From positions 1-6,487 of the forward strand of contig VGSO01000173.1 in NCBI GenBank assembly GCA_016874945.1: a stretch of 6,487 nt of DNA, in the 5' to 3' direction. Below the pieces are notes generated by a model. The model ran no database searches and had not been told where the DNA came from. It was given only the letters and a program-made list of their open reading frames with translations. This stretch comes from Deltaproteobacteria bacterium (lineage in GTDB: Bacteria; Desulfobacterota; Desulfobaccia; Desulfobaccales; 0-14-0-80-60-11). A program made the translations under genes and the position numbers. Within the stretch, counting starts at the first letter, position 1; each line of letters opens with the position of its first letter. Shown here one piece after another: positions 1 to 5,607 of the stretch.

Positions 1-46
1 TGATGAGCCAAAAAGCCTGGCTGAATCCTTGAATGATGGAATCCAT
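1..46 (-). CDS. tupB: Probable tungstate ABC transporter permease TupB, N-terminal fragment
   Basis: Reading the minus strand from the ATG at 46 gives MDSIIQGFSQAFWLI and then the window ends, so only 15 residues are visible. In the family, TupB is the inner-membrane permease that passes tungstate delivered by TupA, powered by the TupC ATPase. Its N-terminus is usually a short amphipathic stretch of the form M-x-x-h-x-x-G-h-x-x-A-h-x-L-I, which this matches. The gene lies directly downstream of tupA on the same strand, where tupB is expected. No Shine-Dalgarno sequence is visible: the bases before the ATG are ACTGTCAACTAAAC, and a heptamer array ends 7 bases upstream. The identification rests on position and a very short match, so it is tentative. 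Confidence 0.55.
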   Translation of the reverse strand, partial: MDSIIQGFSQAFWLI

Positions 47-52
47 GTTTAG

Positions 53-185
53 TTGACAGTTGACAGTGATCAGTGATCAGTGATCAGTAATCAGTGATCA
101 GTTGTCAGTTGTTAGGTTCGAAGTTCAAGGTTCAAGGTTTGGATGCCAGGGAACCCTATGACCGAAAACCGAAAACCGAAGACCG
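53..185. repeat. Tandem heptanucleotide array in the tupA-tupB spacer
   Basis: Nineteen consecutive 7-bp units can be laid end to end in one unbroken register. Units 1-9 (53-115) are TTGACAG twice, TGATCAG three times, TAATCAG, TGATCAG, TTGTCAG and TTGTTAG. Units 10-13 (116-143) are GTTCGAA, GTTCAAG twice and GTTTGGA. Units 14-15 (144-157) are degenerate. Units 16-19 (158-185) are ATGACCG, AAAACCG twice and AAGACCG. The array occupies almost all of the spacer between the tupB start (46) and the tupA stop (188). It resembles the short tandem heptamer repeats known from some bacterial intergenic regions. There are no separate spacers of CRISPR type. Confidence 0.85.
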
Positions 186-187
186 CA

Positions 188-1012
188 TTACTTGGCATTC
201 GGAGTAAACAGGGTATTGCCGTGTTTATCCTTAAAGGCGCCGATGGCCTGCTGGCCTTCCGGAGAAATGAGCCAGTTGATGAAAGTCATGGCTTCCTGAT
301 ATTTGACGTGCTTATGCTTTTCGGGGTTCACCGCCATCACCCCGTACTGGTTGAACAGGGCCGGGTCGCCTTCCACTACGATGATCATTTCCAGCTTATC
401 CTTGTCCTTGGTGGCCAGCCAGGTGCCCCGGTCGGTTAAGGTATAGGCGCGCTTCTCGTTGGCGATGCGCTGGGTTTTTTCCATGCCCTGCCCCGCCTCC
501 AGGTACCATTTTTGCCCCTTGGGGTCGAGGCCCGTTTTCTTCCACAGGGCCAGTTCCATGGTATGGGTGCCGGATTTGTCGCCCCGGGAGGCGAAGACCG
601 CGCCTTGTTCCCCGATTTTTTTGAAGGCCTCGGCGGCAGACTTCAAACCTTTGATCTTCAGGGGATCGTCTGTGGGGCCGATGATGACGAAATCGTTATA
701 CATCAGGTCGTGGCGGTGGACGAAGTGCCCTTCGTTAACGGCCTTCAATTCCAGTTCCTGGGCGTGGACCATGACCACGTCGGCGTCGCCCCGCTTGCCG
801 ATTTCAATGGAAGCCCCGGTGCCCACGGCCACCACATCCACCTTGATTCCTGTTTTTTTCTCGAAGATGGGCAGCAGGTAGTCAAACAATCCGGAGTTCT
901 GGGTGCTGGTGGTGGAGGCGCAGCGGATGCGGGTTTGAGCTGAAGCCCCGGGCGCCGCCAGGCCCGCCAACAAAAGAGTCAGTGCCGCAATTTTTATGGT
1001 CATTTCCTGCAT
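188..1012 (-). CDS. tupA: Tungstate ABC transporter substrate-binding protein TupA
   Basis: A 274-aa exported protein that would capture tungstate in the periplasm and hand it to the TupB permease for use in tungsten enzymes such as aldehyde oxidoreductases and formate dehydrogenases. Residues 1-25 form a signal peptide (hydrophobic core IAALTLLLAGLAA, likely cleavage after ASA). The mature protein opens with the family's oxyanion-binding stretch STTSTQNSGL (33-42). Further TupA-type motifs are VGTGAS (63-68), SRGDKSGTH (142-150) and YTLTDRGTW (190-198). The length is normal for the family. The start at 1012 is chosen because GGAGG lies 6 bases upstream; the internal ATG at 1003 has its AGGA too close. 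It sits downstream of a ModE-like regulator and upstream of a probable tupB. Molybdate or another oxyanion is possible, but the TTSTQNSGL signature favours tungstate. A palindrome over its promoter suggests control by the neighbouring regulator. Confidence 0.93.
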   Translation of the reverse strand: MQEMTIKIAALTLLLAGLAAPGASAQTRIRCASTTSTQNSGLFDYLLPIFEKKTGIKVDVVAVGTGASIEIGKRGDADVVMVHAQELELKAVNEGHFVHRHDLMYNDFVIIGPTDDPLKIKGLKSAAEAFKKIGEQGAVFASRGDKSGTHTMELALWKKTGLDPKGQKWYLEAGQGMEKTQRIANEKRAYTLTDRGTWLATKDKDKLEMIIVVEGDPALFNQYGVMAVNPEKHKHVKYQEAMTFINWLISPEGQQAIGAFKDKHGNTLFTPNAK

Positions 1013-1028
1013 CTTATCCCTCCAGTGG

Positions 1029-1052
1029 CGTTATTTTATGCAAAGAATAACG
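1029..1052. promoter_or_regulatory. Imperfect palindrome upstream of tupA, candidate ModE-like operator
   Basis: The arms CGTTATT (1029-1035) and AATAACG (1046-1052) are perfect inverted copies around a 10-bp centre. Over the full 24 bp, 10 of 12 base pairs match. The core (TTATTCTTTG on the minus strand) resembles the palindrome half-site CTATTCTTTT in front of the modE-like gene; the two 20-bp cores share about 14 of 20 positions. It overlaps the candidate tupA -10 and ends just upstream of the tupA ribosome-binding site, so a bound protein would block transcription. Confidence 0.6.
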
Positions 1053-1062
1053 AATCTCCCAA
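1033..1062 (-). promoter_or_regulatory. Candidate tupA promoter
   Basis: On the minus strand, TTGGGA (1057-1062) and TAAAAT (1033-1038) are separated by 18 bases and resemble sigma-70 -35 and -10 boxes (4/6 and 5/6). The -10 lies inside the palindrome at 1029-1052. The start codon is about 20 bases downstream of the -10, with the GGAGG ribosome-binding site between. Confidence 0.4.
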
Positions 1063-1077
1063 AAAAGGGCCTGGCCC
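1061..1077 (-). terminator. Possible weak terminator after the modE-like gene
   Basis: In the minus-strand transcript, GGGC-CAG-GCCC is followed directly by six U. The stem is only 4-5 bp, so termination would be weak or partial. It lies between the modE-like gene and tupA and overlaps the tupA -35 region. Partial readthrough from the regulator into tupA is plausible. Confidence 0.35.
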
Positions 1078-1098
1078 ATTATGGTACGGCCTGCTCAC

Positions 1099-1117
1099 GG
1101 GCGGGGTGACCCCGCCC
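1099..1117. repeat. GC-rich perfect inverted repeat in the modE-tupA spacer
   Basis: GGGCGGGGT and ACCCCGCCC are perfect 9-bp inverted copies around a single central G. No U-tract follows on either strand, so it is not a standard terminator. It may be a dispersed intergenic palindrome, which cannot be told from one copy. Confidence 0.6.
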
Positions 1118-1148
1118 CTACCTCTTTAGCGGCGAATTGGCATAAGGG

Positions 1149-1589
1149 TTAAGGACGATCTTTATCTCCTTCGGGCGACTGAAAACTGGAAACCGAAAAC
1201 TGAAAACTCTTTTGGTTATGCAGCCATTCCCGGAAGTCGCCCACCAGGTCCCAGAACTGCACGATGGCCGCTTCGCCCGCGGGGGTGAGCCAGGCCCGGC
1301 CGCCATCTTTGCCCCCGAAGGTCCGGGCCACCAGCTCTTCTCCGGCCAGCCGGTTCATGGCGGCCACCAGAGACCAGGCGTGGCTGTAGGCCATCCCCAA
1401 GTGGCGGGCCGCGGCGGCAATGGACCCCAAATCCCGGATGCGCTCCAGCAGCACCACCCGGCCCCAGCTAAGAAAGGTCTCCCCGTCCTTTTCCAGCCAG
1501 AGGCGGCCTTTGATCTGAAGGCCGCCGGCCGCCGGCGGGCTTTCTCCCAGGGCGGTGCCCCGGCCATGGGTTTTTCTTTTTTTCGGCAT
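1149..1589 (-). CDS. ModE-like winged-helix transcriptional regulator, single domain
   Basis: A 146-aa protein matching the N-terminal DNA-binding domain of ModE (LysR-like winged helix). The match begins at GRLWLEKDGETFLSWGRV (28-45). The helix-turn-helix is around 56-81 (SIAAAARHLGMAYSHAW, then MNRL), and the wing is GGKDGGRAWLTPAG (92-105). E. coli ModE is about 260 aa and carries C-terminal TOBE/Mop oxyanion-binding domains. These are absent here, so how it would sense tungstate or molybdate is unclear. The last 20 or so residues (KSFQFSVSSFQS and onward) are encoded by heptamer repeat DNA. The first 20 residues are basic and then Pro/Ala/Gly-rich and may be poorly conserved. No good Shine-Dalgarno precedes the start, and the predicted leader is only about 11 bases, so translation may be near-leaderless. 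A perfect palindrome over its promoter suggests autoregulation. Its position before tupA suggests it controls tungstate uptake. Confidence 0.88.
   Translation of the reverse strand: MPKKRKTHGRGTALGESPPAAGGLQIKGRLWLEKDGETFLSWGRVVLLERIRDLGSIAAAARHLGMAYSHAWSLVAAMNRLAGEELVARTFGGKDGGRAWLTPAGEAAIVQFWDLVGDFREWLHNQKSFQFSVSSFQSPEGDKDRP
1175..1209. repeat. Heptamer repeat array inside the modE-like 3' end
   Basis: Units GCGACTG, AAAACTG, GAAACCG, AAAACTG and AAAACTC lie in one 7-bp register. They belong to the same class as the AAAACCG units at 158-185 and 1674-1708. This array is within the coding sequence and encodes most of the C-terminal tail of the regulator. Confidence 0.75.
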
Positions 1590-1593
1590 AGCA

Positions 1594-1613
1594 CTATTCT
1601 TTTAAAAGAATAG
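1594..1613. promoter_or_regulatory. Perfect 20-bp palindrome, candidate autoregulatory operator
   Basis: CTATTCTTTTAAAAGAATAG is a perfect 20-bp palindrome located 5-24 bp upstream of the modE-like start. It covers the candidate -10 box and transcription start. A similar half-site recurs upstream of tupA. This is the arrangement expected for a dimeric winged-helix repressor that controls itself and its target. The identity of the bound protein is inferred from the neighbourhood. Confidence 0.7.
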
Positions 1614-1635
1614 CACATCGCATTTTTCCCGGCAA
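1607..1635 (-). promoter_or_regulatory. Candidate modE-like promoter
   Basis: On the minus strand, TTGCCG (1630-1635) and TATTCT (1607-1612) are spaced by 17 bases; each matches 4 of 6 consensus bases. The -10 falls within the 20-bp palindrome. A start near 1600 would leave a leader of about 11 bases. Confidence 0.35.
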
Positions 1636-1673
1636 GGGAACATTCAACAGGAATTGTGGAAACCGAGATTTTT

Positions 1674-1708
1674 AACCGAAGGCCGAAGTCCGAAAACCGA
1701 AAACTTTA
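1674..1708. repeat. Heptamer repeat array next to the DUF4301 stop codon
   Basis: Units AACCGAA, GGCCGAA, GTCCGAA, AACCGAA and AACTTTA lie in one 7-bp register and end one base from the DUF4301 stop codon at 1710. A further out-of-register copy (AACCGAG) lies at 1661-1667. The class is the same as at 158-185, in the same orientation relative to the flanking genes. Confidence 0.75.
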
Positions 1709-1709
1709 T

Positions 1710-3278
1710 CTATGGCCGGTGTTGGGGTCGCAGGAGGTCCAGGATGGTCTTCACGGGGTTGAAGGTAGTGACGGGGACTTCCACGAAGACCGTGAGCCAA
1801 TGGGCCATGGCGCCGTTCCACAAGCCCGGCCGCTCCAGGGACTTGAGCGCCTGGCCGTCATTGGACTTGCGGGAGATGATCACCGCTTCGGGGTCCACAA
1901 AATCCGTCAACTGGAAAGGGTTGCCCTGAAAATCCCGCACCGCGACGACCAGGTCTACGGGGTTGAAGAAGGTGGACGCCTCCCAGGCCCCCTCTTGGTC
2001 CGGGGATGACAAGTCCACCTGGGCGCTTTCCATGATCTGCCGGGAAAGACAGCCGTCGGGGCCTTTCACCCAGAAGGGGCCGCCCCCCGGTTCCCCCTGG
2101 TTTTTCACCATGCCGCAGACCCGGAGGGGCCGGTTAAGTTGACGTATCAGATACTCCTGCTGCCGGGCGGCGGGCCACTGTTCCCAAAGCTCCGGCATCT
2201 GGACCTCCAAAATTCTCTCCAGAAAATCCGCGGCTTCGACCAAAATCGCCGGATTATCTTGCCCCGGGGCCATTTCCCGTAAAAACCCATGAATCTGGTC
2301 CTGCAGATAAACCAGATAACCACCCAGGATCTTTTTCCAGGTCACGGCGGTTTCCTTGAGGCGGTCCGGGGCCACGTTATCAATATTTTTGATATAAATC
2401 AGGTCGCCCTGGAGTTCGTCCAGGTTGGGGAGCAGCGCCCCATGACCTCCGGGGCGGAACAGGAGGCGGCCGTCCCGGTCCCGCAAGGGGCGGCCTTCCA
2501 GGTCCGCGGCGATGGTATCGGTGCAAGGCCTTTGGAGGGAAAAGGCCACTTGCAGCCGGACGTTAAAGCGCCGGGAGAGTTCAAGCTCCACTTTTTCAAA
2601 TAGCCTTTGGAAACTTTCCTGGTGTTCCGGGGAGACGGTGAAGTGGAGGCGGCAGACCCCATCCCCGTCCCGGATATATCGGGCCGCCTCGATCAGGTGC
2701 TCTTCCAGGGCGGTGCGGCATTCTTCGGGATAAGCATGGAACTTCAGCAATCCCTTGGGAAGGTTGCCATAGTCCAGGTGCTCCCGGTTCAGGAGGTATT
2801 CAAAGATTCCCAGATATCCCCCCGAGGTCAGGCATTCTTCCAGGCTCAAGCCATCGGCGCGCATCCGGAGGCTCAAATCTTCATAAAAGGCAAAACAGTG
2901 GAGGTGGTCCACACAAGTCAGGAAATCCAGGACGACGGGGTCCTGGGAGGCAGCCCGGACCAGATCCCCGCGTCTGAGGGCCGGATACTGCCGCCGGCAA
3001 TAGTAAAGGTCCTGGAACATCCGGGTGGCCGCTCCGGACGCGGGGATGAAGTTCTGGAAACGTCTTTCCCAGGCGGCCTGTTCTTGCAAGGCGATATAGG
3101 TTTCGGCCTCTTTGGCGGAAATCCGGTGAATGCCGTCTCCGGGAGTGCAGGCCCGGGCCAGGGTGAGAAAGTGGGCGGGCCGGGCCAGGAGTCGGAGCTG
3201 CTCCAGCACCTGGGCTTGGCTCACTCCCCGGGCTTCCATCTGGCGGAGATCTTCTTGGGAGAAATTCCACTCCATCAT
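1710..3278 (-). CDS. DUF4301 family protein, possible sugar-nucleotidyltransferase-like enzyme
   Basis: A 522-aa cytoplasmic protein with no signal peptide or membrane segment. It carries the hallmark blocks of the uncharacterised DUF4301 family: FIPASGAATRMF (77-88), LLKFHAYPE (177-185), HFTVSPEH (212-219), FRPGGHGALLPNL (274-286), IYIKNIDN (294-301), RVCGMVKNQGEPGGGPFW (386-403) and a C-terminal RPGLWNGAMAHWLTVFVEVP (483-502). Three of these resemble UDP-sugar pyrophosphorylases: a glycine-rich PASGAATRM loop, a PGGHG block and a hydrophobic stretch ending in NIDN, like the N-x-DN of that family. A nucleotidyltransferase-type fold is therefore a reasonable inference, but the substrate is unknown. 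The start has two adjacent Met codons (3278 and 3275) and no strong Shine-Dalgarno, so either is possible. It lies 231 bp downstream of the SWIM gene on the same strand and probably has its own promoter. It has no obvious link to tungstate. Confidence 0.85.
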   Translation of the reverse strand: MMEWNFSQEDLRQMEARGVSQAQVLEQLRLLARPAHFLTLARACTPGDGIHRISAKEAETYIALQEQAAWERRFQNFIPASGAATRMFQDLYYCRRQYPALRRGDLVRAASQDPVVLDFLTCVDHLHCFAFYEDLSLRMRADGLSLEECLTSGGYLGIFEYLLNREHLDYGNLPKGLLKFHAYPEECRTALEEHLIEAARYIRDGDGVCRLHFTVSPEHQESFQRLFEKVELELSRRFNVRLQVAFSLQRPCTDTIAADLEGRPLRDRDGRLLFRPGGHGALLPNLDELQGDLIYIKNIDNVAPDRLKETAVTWKKILGGYLVYLQDQIHGFLREMAPGQDNPAILVEAADFLERILEVQMPELWEQWPAARQQEYLIRQLNRPLRVCGMVKNQGEPGGGPFWVKGPDGCLSRQIMESAQVDLSSPDQEGAWEASTFFNPVDLVVAVRDFQGNPFQLTDFVDPEAVIISRKSNDGQALKSLERPGLWNGAMAHWLTVFVEVPVTTFNPVKTILDLLRPQHRP

Positions 3279-3295
3279 TTGACTTTAAACCAAAA

Positions 3296-3316
3296 GGCCC
3301 CGGTTGTCATCCGGCC
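3296..3316 (-). terminator. Hairpin with short U-run just before the DUF4301 start
   Basis: In the minus-strand transcript GGCCGG, a 7-base loop (ATGACAA) and CCGGGGCC can fold, with a two-base bulge, and are followed by UUUUGG. It could end transcripts from the SWIM gene or act as a leader hairpin for the DUF4301 gene, whose ATG is 12 bases beyond the U-run. The U-run is short, so termination is uncertain. Confidence 0.35.
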
Positions 3317-3337
3317 AGGGGCGAGAGGGTTATTTCT

Positions 3338-3366
3338 ATTATTGAGAATTTTATTGGCCTTTTGAA
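3338..3366 (-). promoter_or_regulatory. Candidate promoter of the DUF4301 gene
   Basis: On the minus strand, TTCAAA (3361-3366) and AATAAT (3338-3343) are separated by exactly 17 bases and match the sigma-70 boxes at 4/6 and 5/6. Transcription would begin near 3331, giving a leader of about 53 bases that contains the hairpin at 3296-3316. Confidence 0.4.
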
Positions 3367-3509
3367 CCCGCTTCCTCCTGGCAGTTTTACCTGCTGGTGA
3401 GTTCTCTCTGCCCGTTTTATCTCGCCTCTGCGCGTTTTTTTGGTTTGCTTAGAAAATCATGGGAACAAATCACGAGACCGCGACCACTACCATAAAACCT
3501 TGATGATTG

Positions 3510-5417
3510 TCAGCGTCTCTTTTTCATAATCGGTTTTCCGTTCAAGCCATCCAGGAGCTCTATCAGACGGCGTTTGCGGGCGTGCGCCTCCCTCAGGCTA
3601 TTCAGGTATTGATCCCATTGCGCCTGTTCATTCTGTTTGGACATGACTGCTCCCGCTTTACGAAGGTATTTCACCGCTTCCTGGTAGGCACTAGGCTTAA
3701 CCTGGGCGATCAGTCGTTCCGCCTTGTTTTTCCAGAGGGCCACTGCCCGATCCGGCGCATGGGCTTGAACGGCGGTGGCGATGGCGTCTTCATCAACCCC
3801 GAGCCACCCAAAATGGCCTTGGGGACGCTGATCGTACCATTTCAGCACCTGATCGGGCTTTTTCTCAAGAATAGCGATGTCAATTAGATCTATGACCAGG
3901 GGAAATCGATTACGCTGATTCGCATCAGGCCGGTCCAGGCCGGATTCCGGAAGGGGCCAACCCTTCTGCTTCCAGGGCAGCTCACCTTTTTCCAGGTAGC
4001 TCAATAGAGATTCGCGCACCTTGGGCCAGGTCATGGTTTTGTCGCTGGCTTTCTTGCATTCCGTGAAGGCCTGTCGCGAAGGATGACACACGAATTCTTC
4101 GACCTGCAGCGCCGCCACCACCGGCCAGTTCTCTTCAACCGTGCGAATCTCCCGCATTTTATCCCGCAGGCCGGCGGCGATTCCGGGCCATTTTTTGCCG
4201 ATATCCCGGATGCCTTCTTTTATCCATTTTTCGGCGTCTTCATAGAGCCGCGCCGCCACCAGCCGTTTGACCAGACGCTCATAGCTGCCCGTCCATTTCG
4301 CCTCAGCAATGCATAGGGGGATGATCTCATCCTCTCGGTCGGCTCGCTCCAGGGCATGGATGGCCCAATCGCTGAGCCGGTCACGTTCGTAGTTACGGCT
4401 GGAATCATCGGCGCCCTTGGTATATTTAGGCCCGTGCAAACGCGCCAGCAGCCGGTCTGCCAGCGTCTGCCAGGCTGTTTGGGGATGCCGCCGGTGAAGG
4501 TATTCCCCAAAGGCCTCGCACACCTCAAACTGATCCTTCAGCAAGGCATCCAGCGCCCAGGTCAGCTTGTCGGCAGTATCCAGGGACGACCGGTCAAGGG
4601 CCTCGACGATCACCGGCATGCAGTCGGCAATTTCCATGGCGGTTTCGCCCTCGTCATGGCTCTCCTCCACCTGGCGGGTGCCGGTGGTCACCAGCTCCCG
4701 GCCCAAGGTCAGCACCTCGTCGGTGTGCCCCGCGTTGAGCAACGTCTCGAGCTTTTTGCGAATCCCGGAATAGTCCGGCGTATAGCCCTCACTATTCCAA
4801 TAGTTCTGCCAGCCGGGCTCCTTGCCAAGGTCGCGGATCTCTTTACGCAGGCGCGTCACCAGTGTTTCGATGTTGCCGGAGATCAACTGGTTGCGGTCGG
4901 ATAGATCCCTGGCCATCTCCGGGTGCTGCCCGGCGAGATCATGGATCAGGTCGATGAGCTGGGCTTTGGTTTTGCCCTTGAGAAAACCGTCGATATCCTG
5001 TCGTTGATCCTCGAACATGGCGTTTTCAGCATCATTCGGTTCATCATCCCGGCCTTCATCTTCCCACAGTTTCAGGCGGTCGTCATCCTGCTTCGCTTTG
5101 GGAATGCTTCGTTTATTTCCAACCAGCTTCAGGTATTCGATCACCACGGCCACCCCGTGCTTGCAGTCCCATCCGTAAGGACAGGTGCAGATCGAATCCG
5201 GCAGGCCGTCTTCATCCATGACCACCCTGGTGGCATAGCGCTCCGAACCATCCACCCAGGCAATCAGGCTACCGTCGTCCGTTACGGCCAGGTCGGAAAC
5301 ACGCCCCTGCCGCTGATAATTTTTGCCCCGGGAGACAATTTTCCCGCCGGCCCATGCTTCGATATCATCCCAGGTCAGATCGGAAAACCGATCCAGTGGT
5401 GTCTTCTTATTCGGCAT
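3510..5417 (-). CDS. SWIM zinc-finger protein with helical C-terminal region
   Basis: A 635-aa protein of unknown role. The N-terminal part has a SWIM zinc-binding motif, C77-x-C79-x5-C85-x-H87 (CTCPYGWDCKHGVAVV), a fold that in other proteins binds DNA or protein partners. Residues 110-150 are acidic and charged. From about 215 to the end the sequence is mostly alpha-helical in character, with repeat-like stretches such as YEDAEKWIKEGI (392-403) and YQEAVKYLRKAGAV (578-591), suggesting a TPR-like solenoid. The tail is basic (MKKRR). The start at 5417 is preferred over an upstream in-frame ATG at 5474. It has AGGAAG 8 bases upstream, and the residues added by the longer form look unlike a protein domain. 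SWIM proteins of this layout are often found beside helicase or MoxR/VWA genes, but none is seen here. It is divergent from the toxin-antitoxin remnant across a 190-bp spacer. Confidence 0.85.
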   Translation of the reverse strand: MPNKKTPLDRFSDLTWDDIEAWAGGKIVSRGKNYQRQGRVSDLAVTDDGSLIAWVDGSERYATRVVMDEDGLPDSICTCPYGWDCKHGVAVVIEYLKLVGNKRSIPKAKQDDDRLKLWEDEGRDDEPNDAENAMFEDQRQDIDGFLKGKTKAQLIDLIHDLAGQHPEMARDLSDRNQLISGNIETLVTRLRKEIRDLGKEPGWQNYWNSEGYTPDYSGIRKKLETLLNAGHTDEVLTLGRELVTTGTRQVEESHDEGETAMEIADCMPVIVEALDRSSLDTADKLTWALDALLKDQFEVCEAFGEYLHRRHPQTAWQTLADRLLARLHGPKYTKGADDSSRNYERDRLSDWAIHALERADREDEIIPLCIAEAKWTGSYERLVKRLVAARLYEDAEKWIKEGIRDIGKKWPGIAAGLRDKMREIRTVEENWPVVAALQVEEFVCHPSRQAFTECKKASDKTMTWPKVRESLLSYLEKGELPWKQKGWPLPESGLDRPDANQRNRFPLVIDLIDIAILEKKPDQVLKWYDQRPQGHFGWLGVDEDAIATAVQAHAPDRAVALWKNKAERLIAQVKPSAYQEAVKYLRKAGAVMSKQNEQAQWDQYLNSLREAHARKRRLIELLDGLNGKPIMKKRR

Positions 5418-5467
5418 TGTTTTAGCTTCCTGGTGTTCTCGTTTCGGTAAAATGGCAACACCAGAAG

Positions 5468-5522
5468 GTCGCAAATTATGGCATGAGTTTGTCGTAAATT
5501 ATGTCGTAATATTGTCGCAAGC
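5468..5522. repeat. Direct repeats GTCGYAA spaced by about one helical turn
   Basis: Copies begin at 5468 (GTCGCAAATTATG), 5491 (GTCGTAAATTATG), 5503 (GTCGTAATATTG) and 5514 (GTCGCAAGC). The spacings are 23, 12 and 11 bp, so the gap of 23 equals two units. The intermediate position near 5480 holds only a very weak copy. They lie in the spacer between the divergent SWIM gene and the DUF433 gene, upstream of the latter's promoter. This is the pattern of a multi-site operator or iteron-like binding region. The binding protein is unknown. Confidence 0.7.
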
Positions 5523-5547
5523 TCAAACTGTATTTTTCGGGTATGTT

Positions 5548-5577
5548 TTACCCAAGAAGGCTTTGCTGGTATATAAT
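5548..5577 (+). promoter_or_regulatory. Candidate promoter of the DUF433 antitoxin remnant
   Basis: A perfect TATAAT lies at 5572-5577, with an overlapping TATATA at 5570 that has TGG before it (extended -10 type). The -35 is poor (TTACCC at 5548-5553, 18-base spacing). A short inverted repeat, GGGTA (5539-5543) and TACCC (5549-5553), overlaps the -35 and could be an operator. The promoter leads into a strong AGGAGG site. It would now also serve the radical SAM gene. Confidence 0.5.
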
Positions 5578-5607
5578 AGGCATCGATTGCTTGTACAGGA
5601 GGCGGAA

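Noticed and set aside
53..143. CRISPR array
   Set aside because: Units are 7 bp, contiguous and without spacers.
1099..1117. Rho-independent terminator
   Set aside because: The stem is strong but the loop is a single base and no U-tract follows on either strand.
2607..3365. 252-codon plus-strand open frame opposite DUF4301
   Set aside because: It is antisense to a well-matched family protein, has no recognisable domain, and is explained by the GC-rich codon use of the minus-strand gene.
3406..3438. Direct repeat CTCTGCSCGTTTT at 3406 and 3426
   Set aside because: Two imperfect 13-bp copies in a T-rich spacer with no link to a gene start; too weak to interpret.
5418..5474. Longer SWIM protein start at 5474
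   Set aside because: The added 19 residues run into the repeat-bearing spacer and have no ribosome-binding site, whereas the ATG at 5417 has AGGAAG 8 bases upstream.
5323..5607. Long plus-strand frame ahead of the DUF433 gene
   Set aside because: It overlaps the SWIM gene and promoter spacer and its translation is unrelated to DUF433; the strong AGGAGG site fixes the start at 5608.
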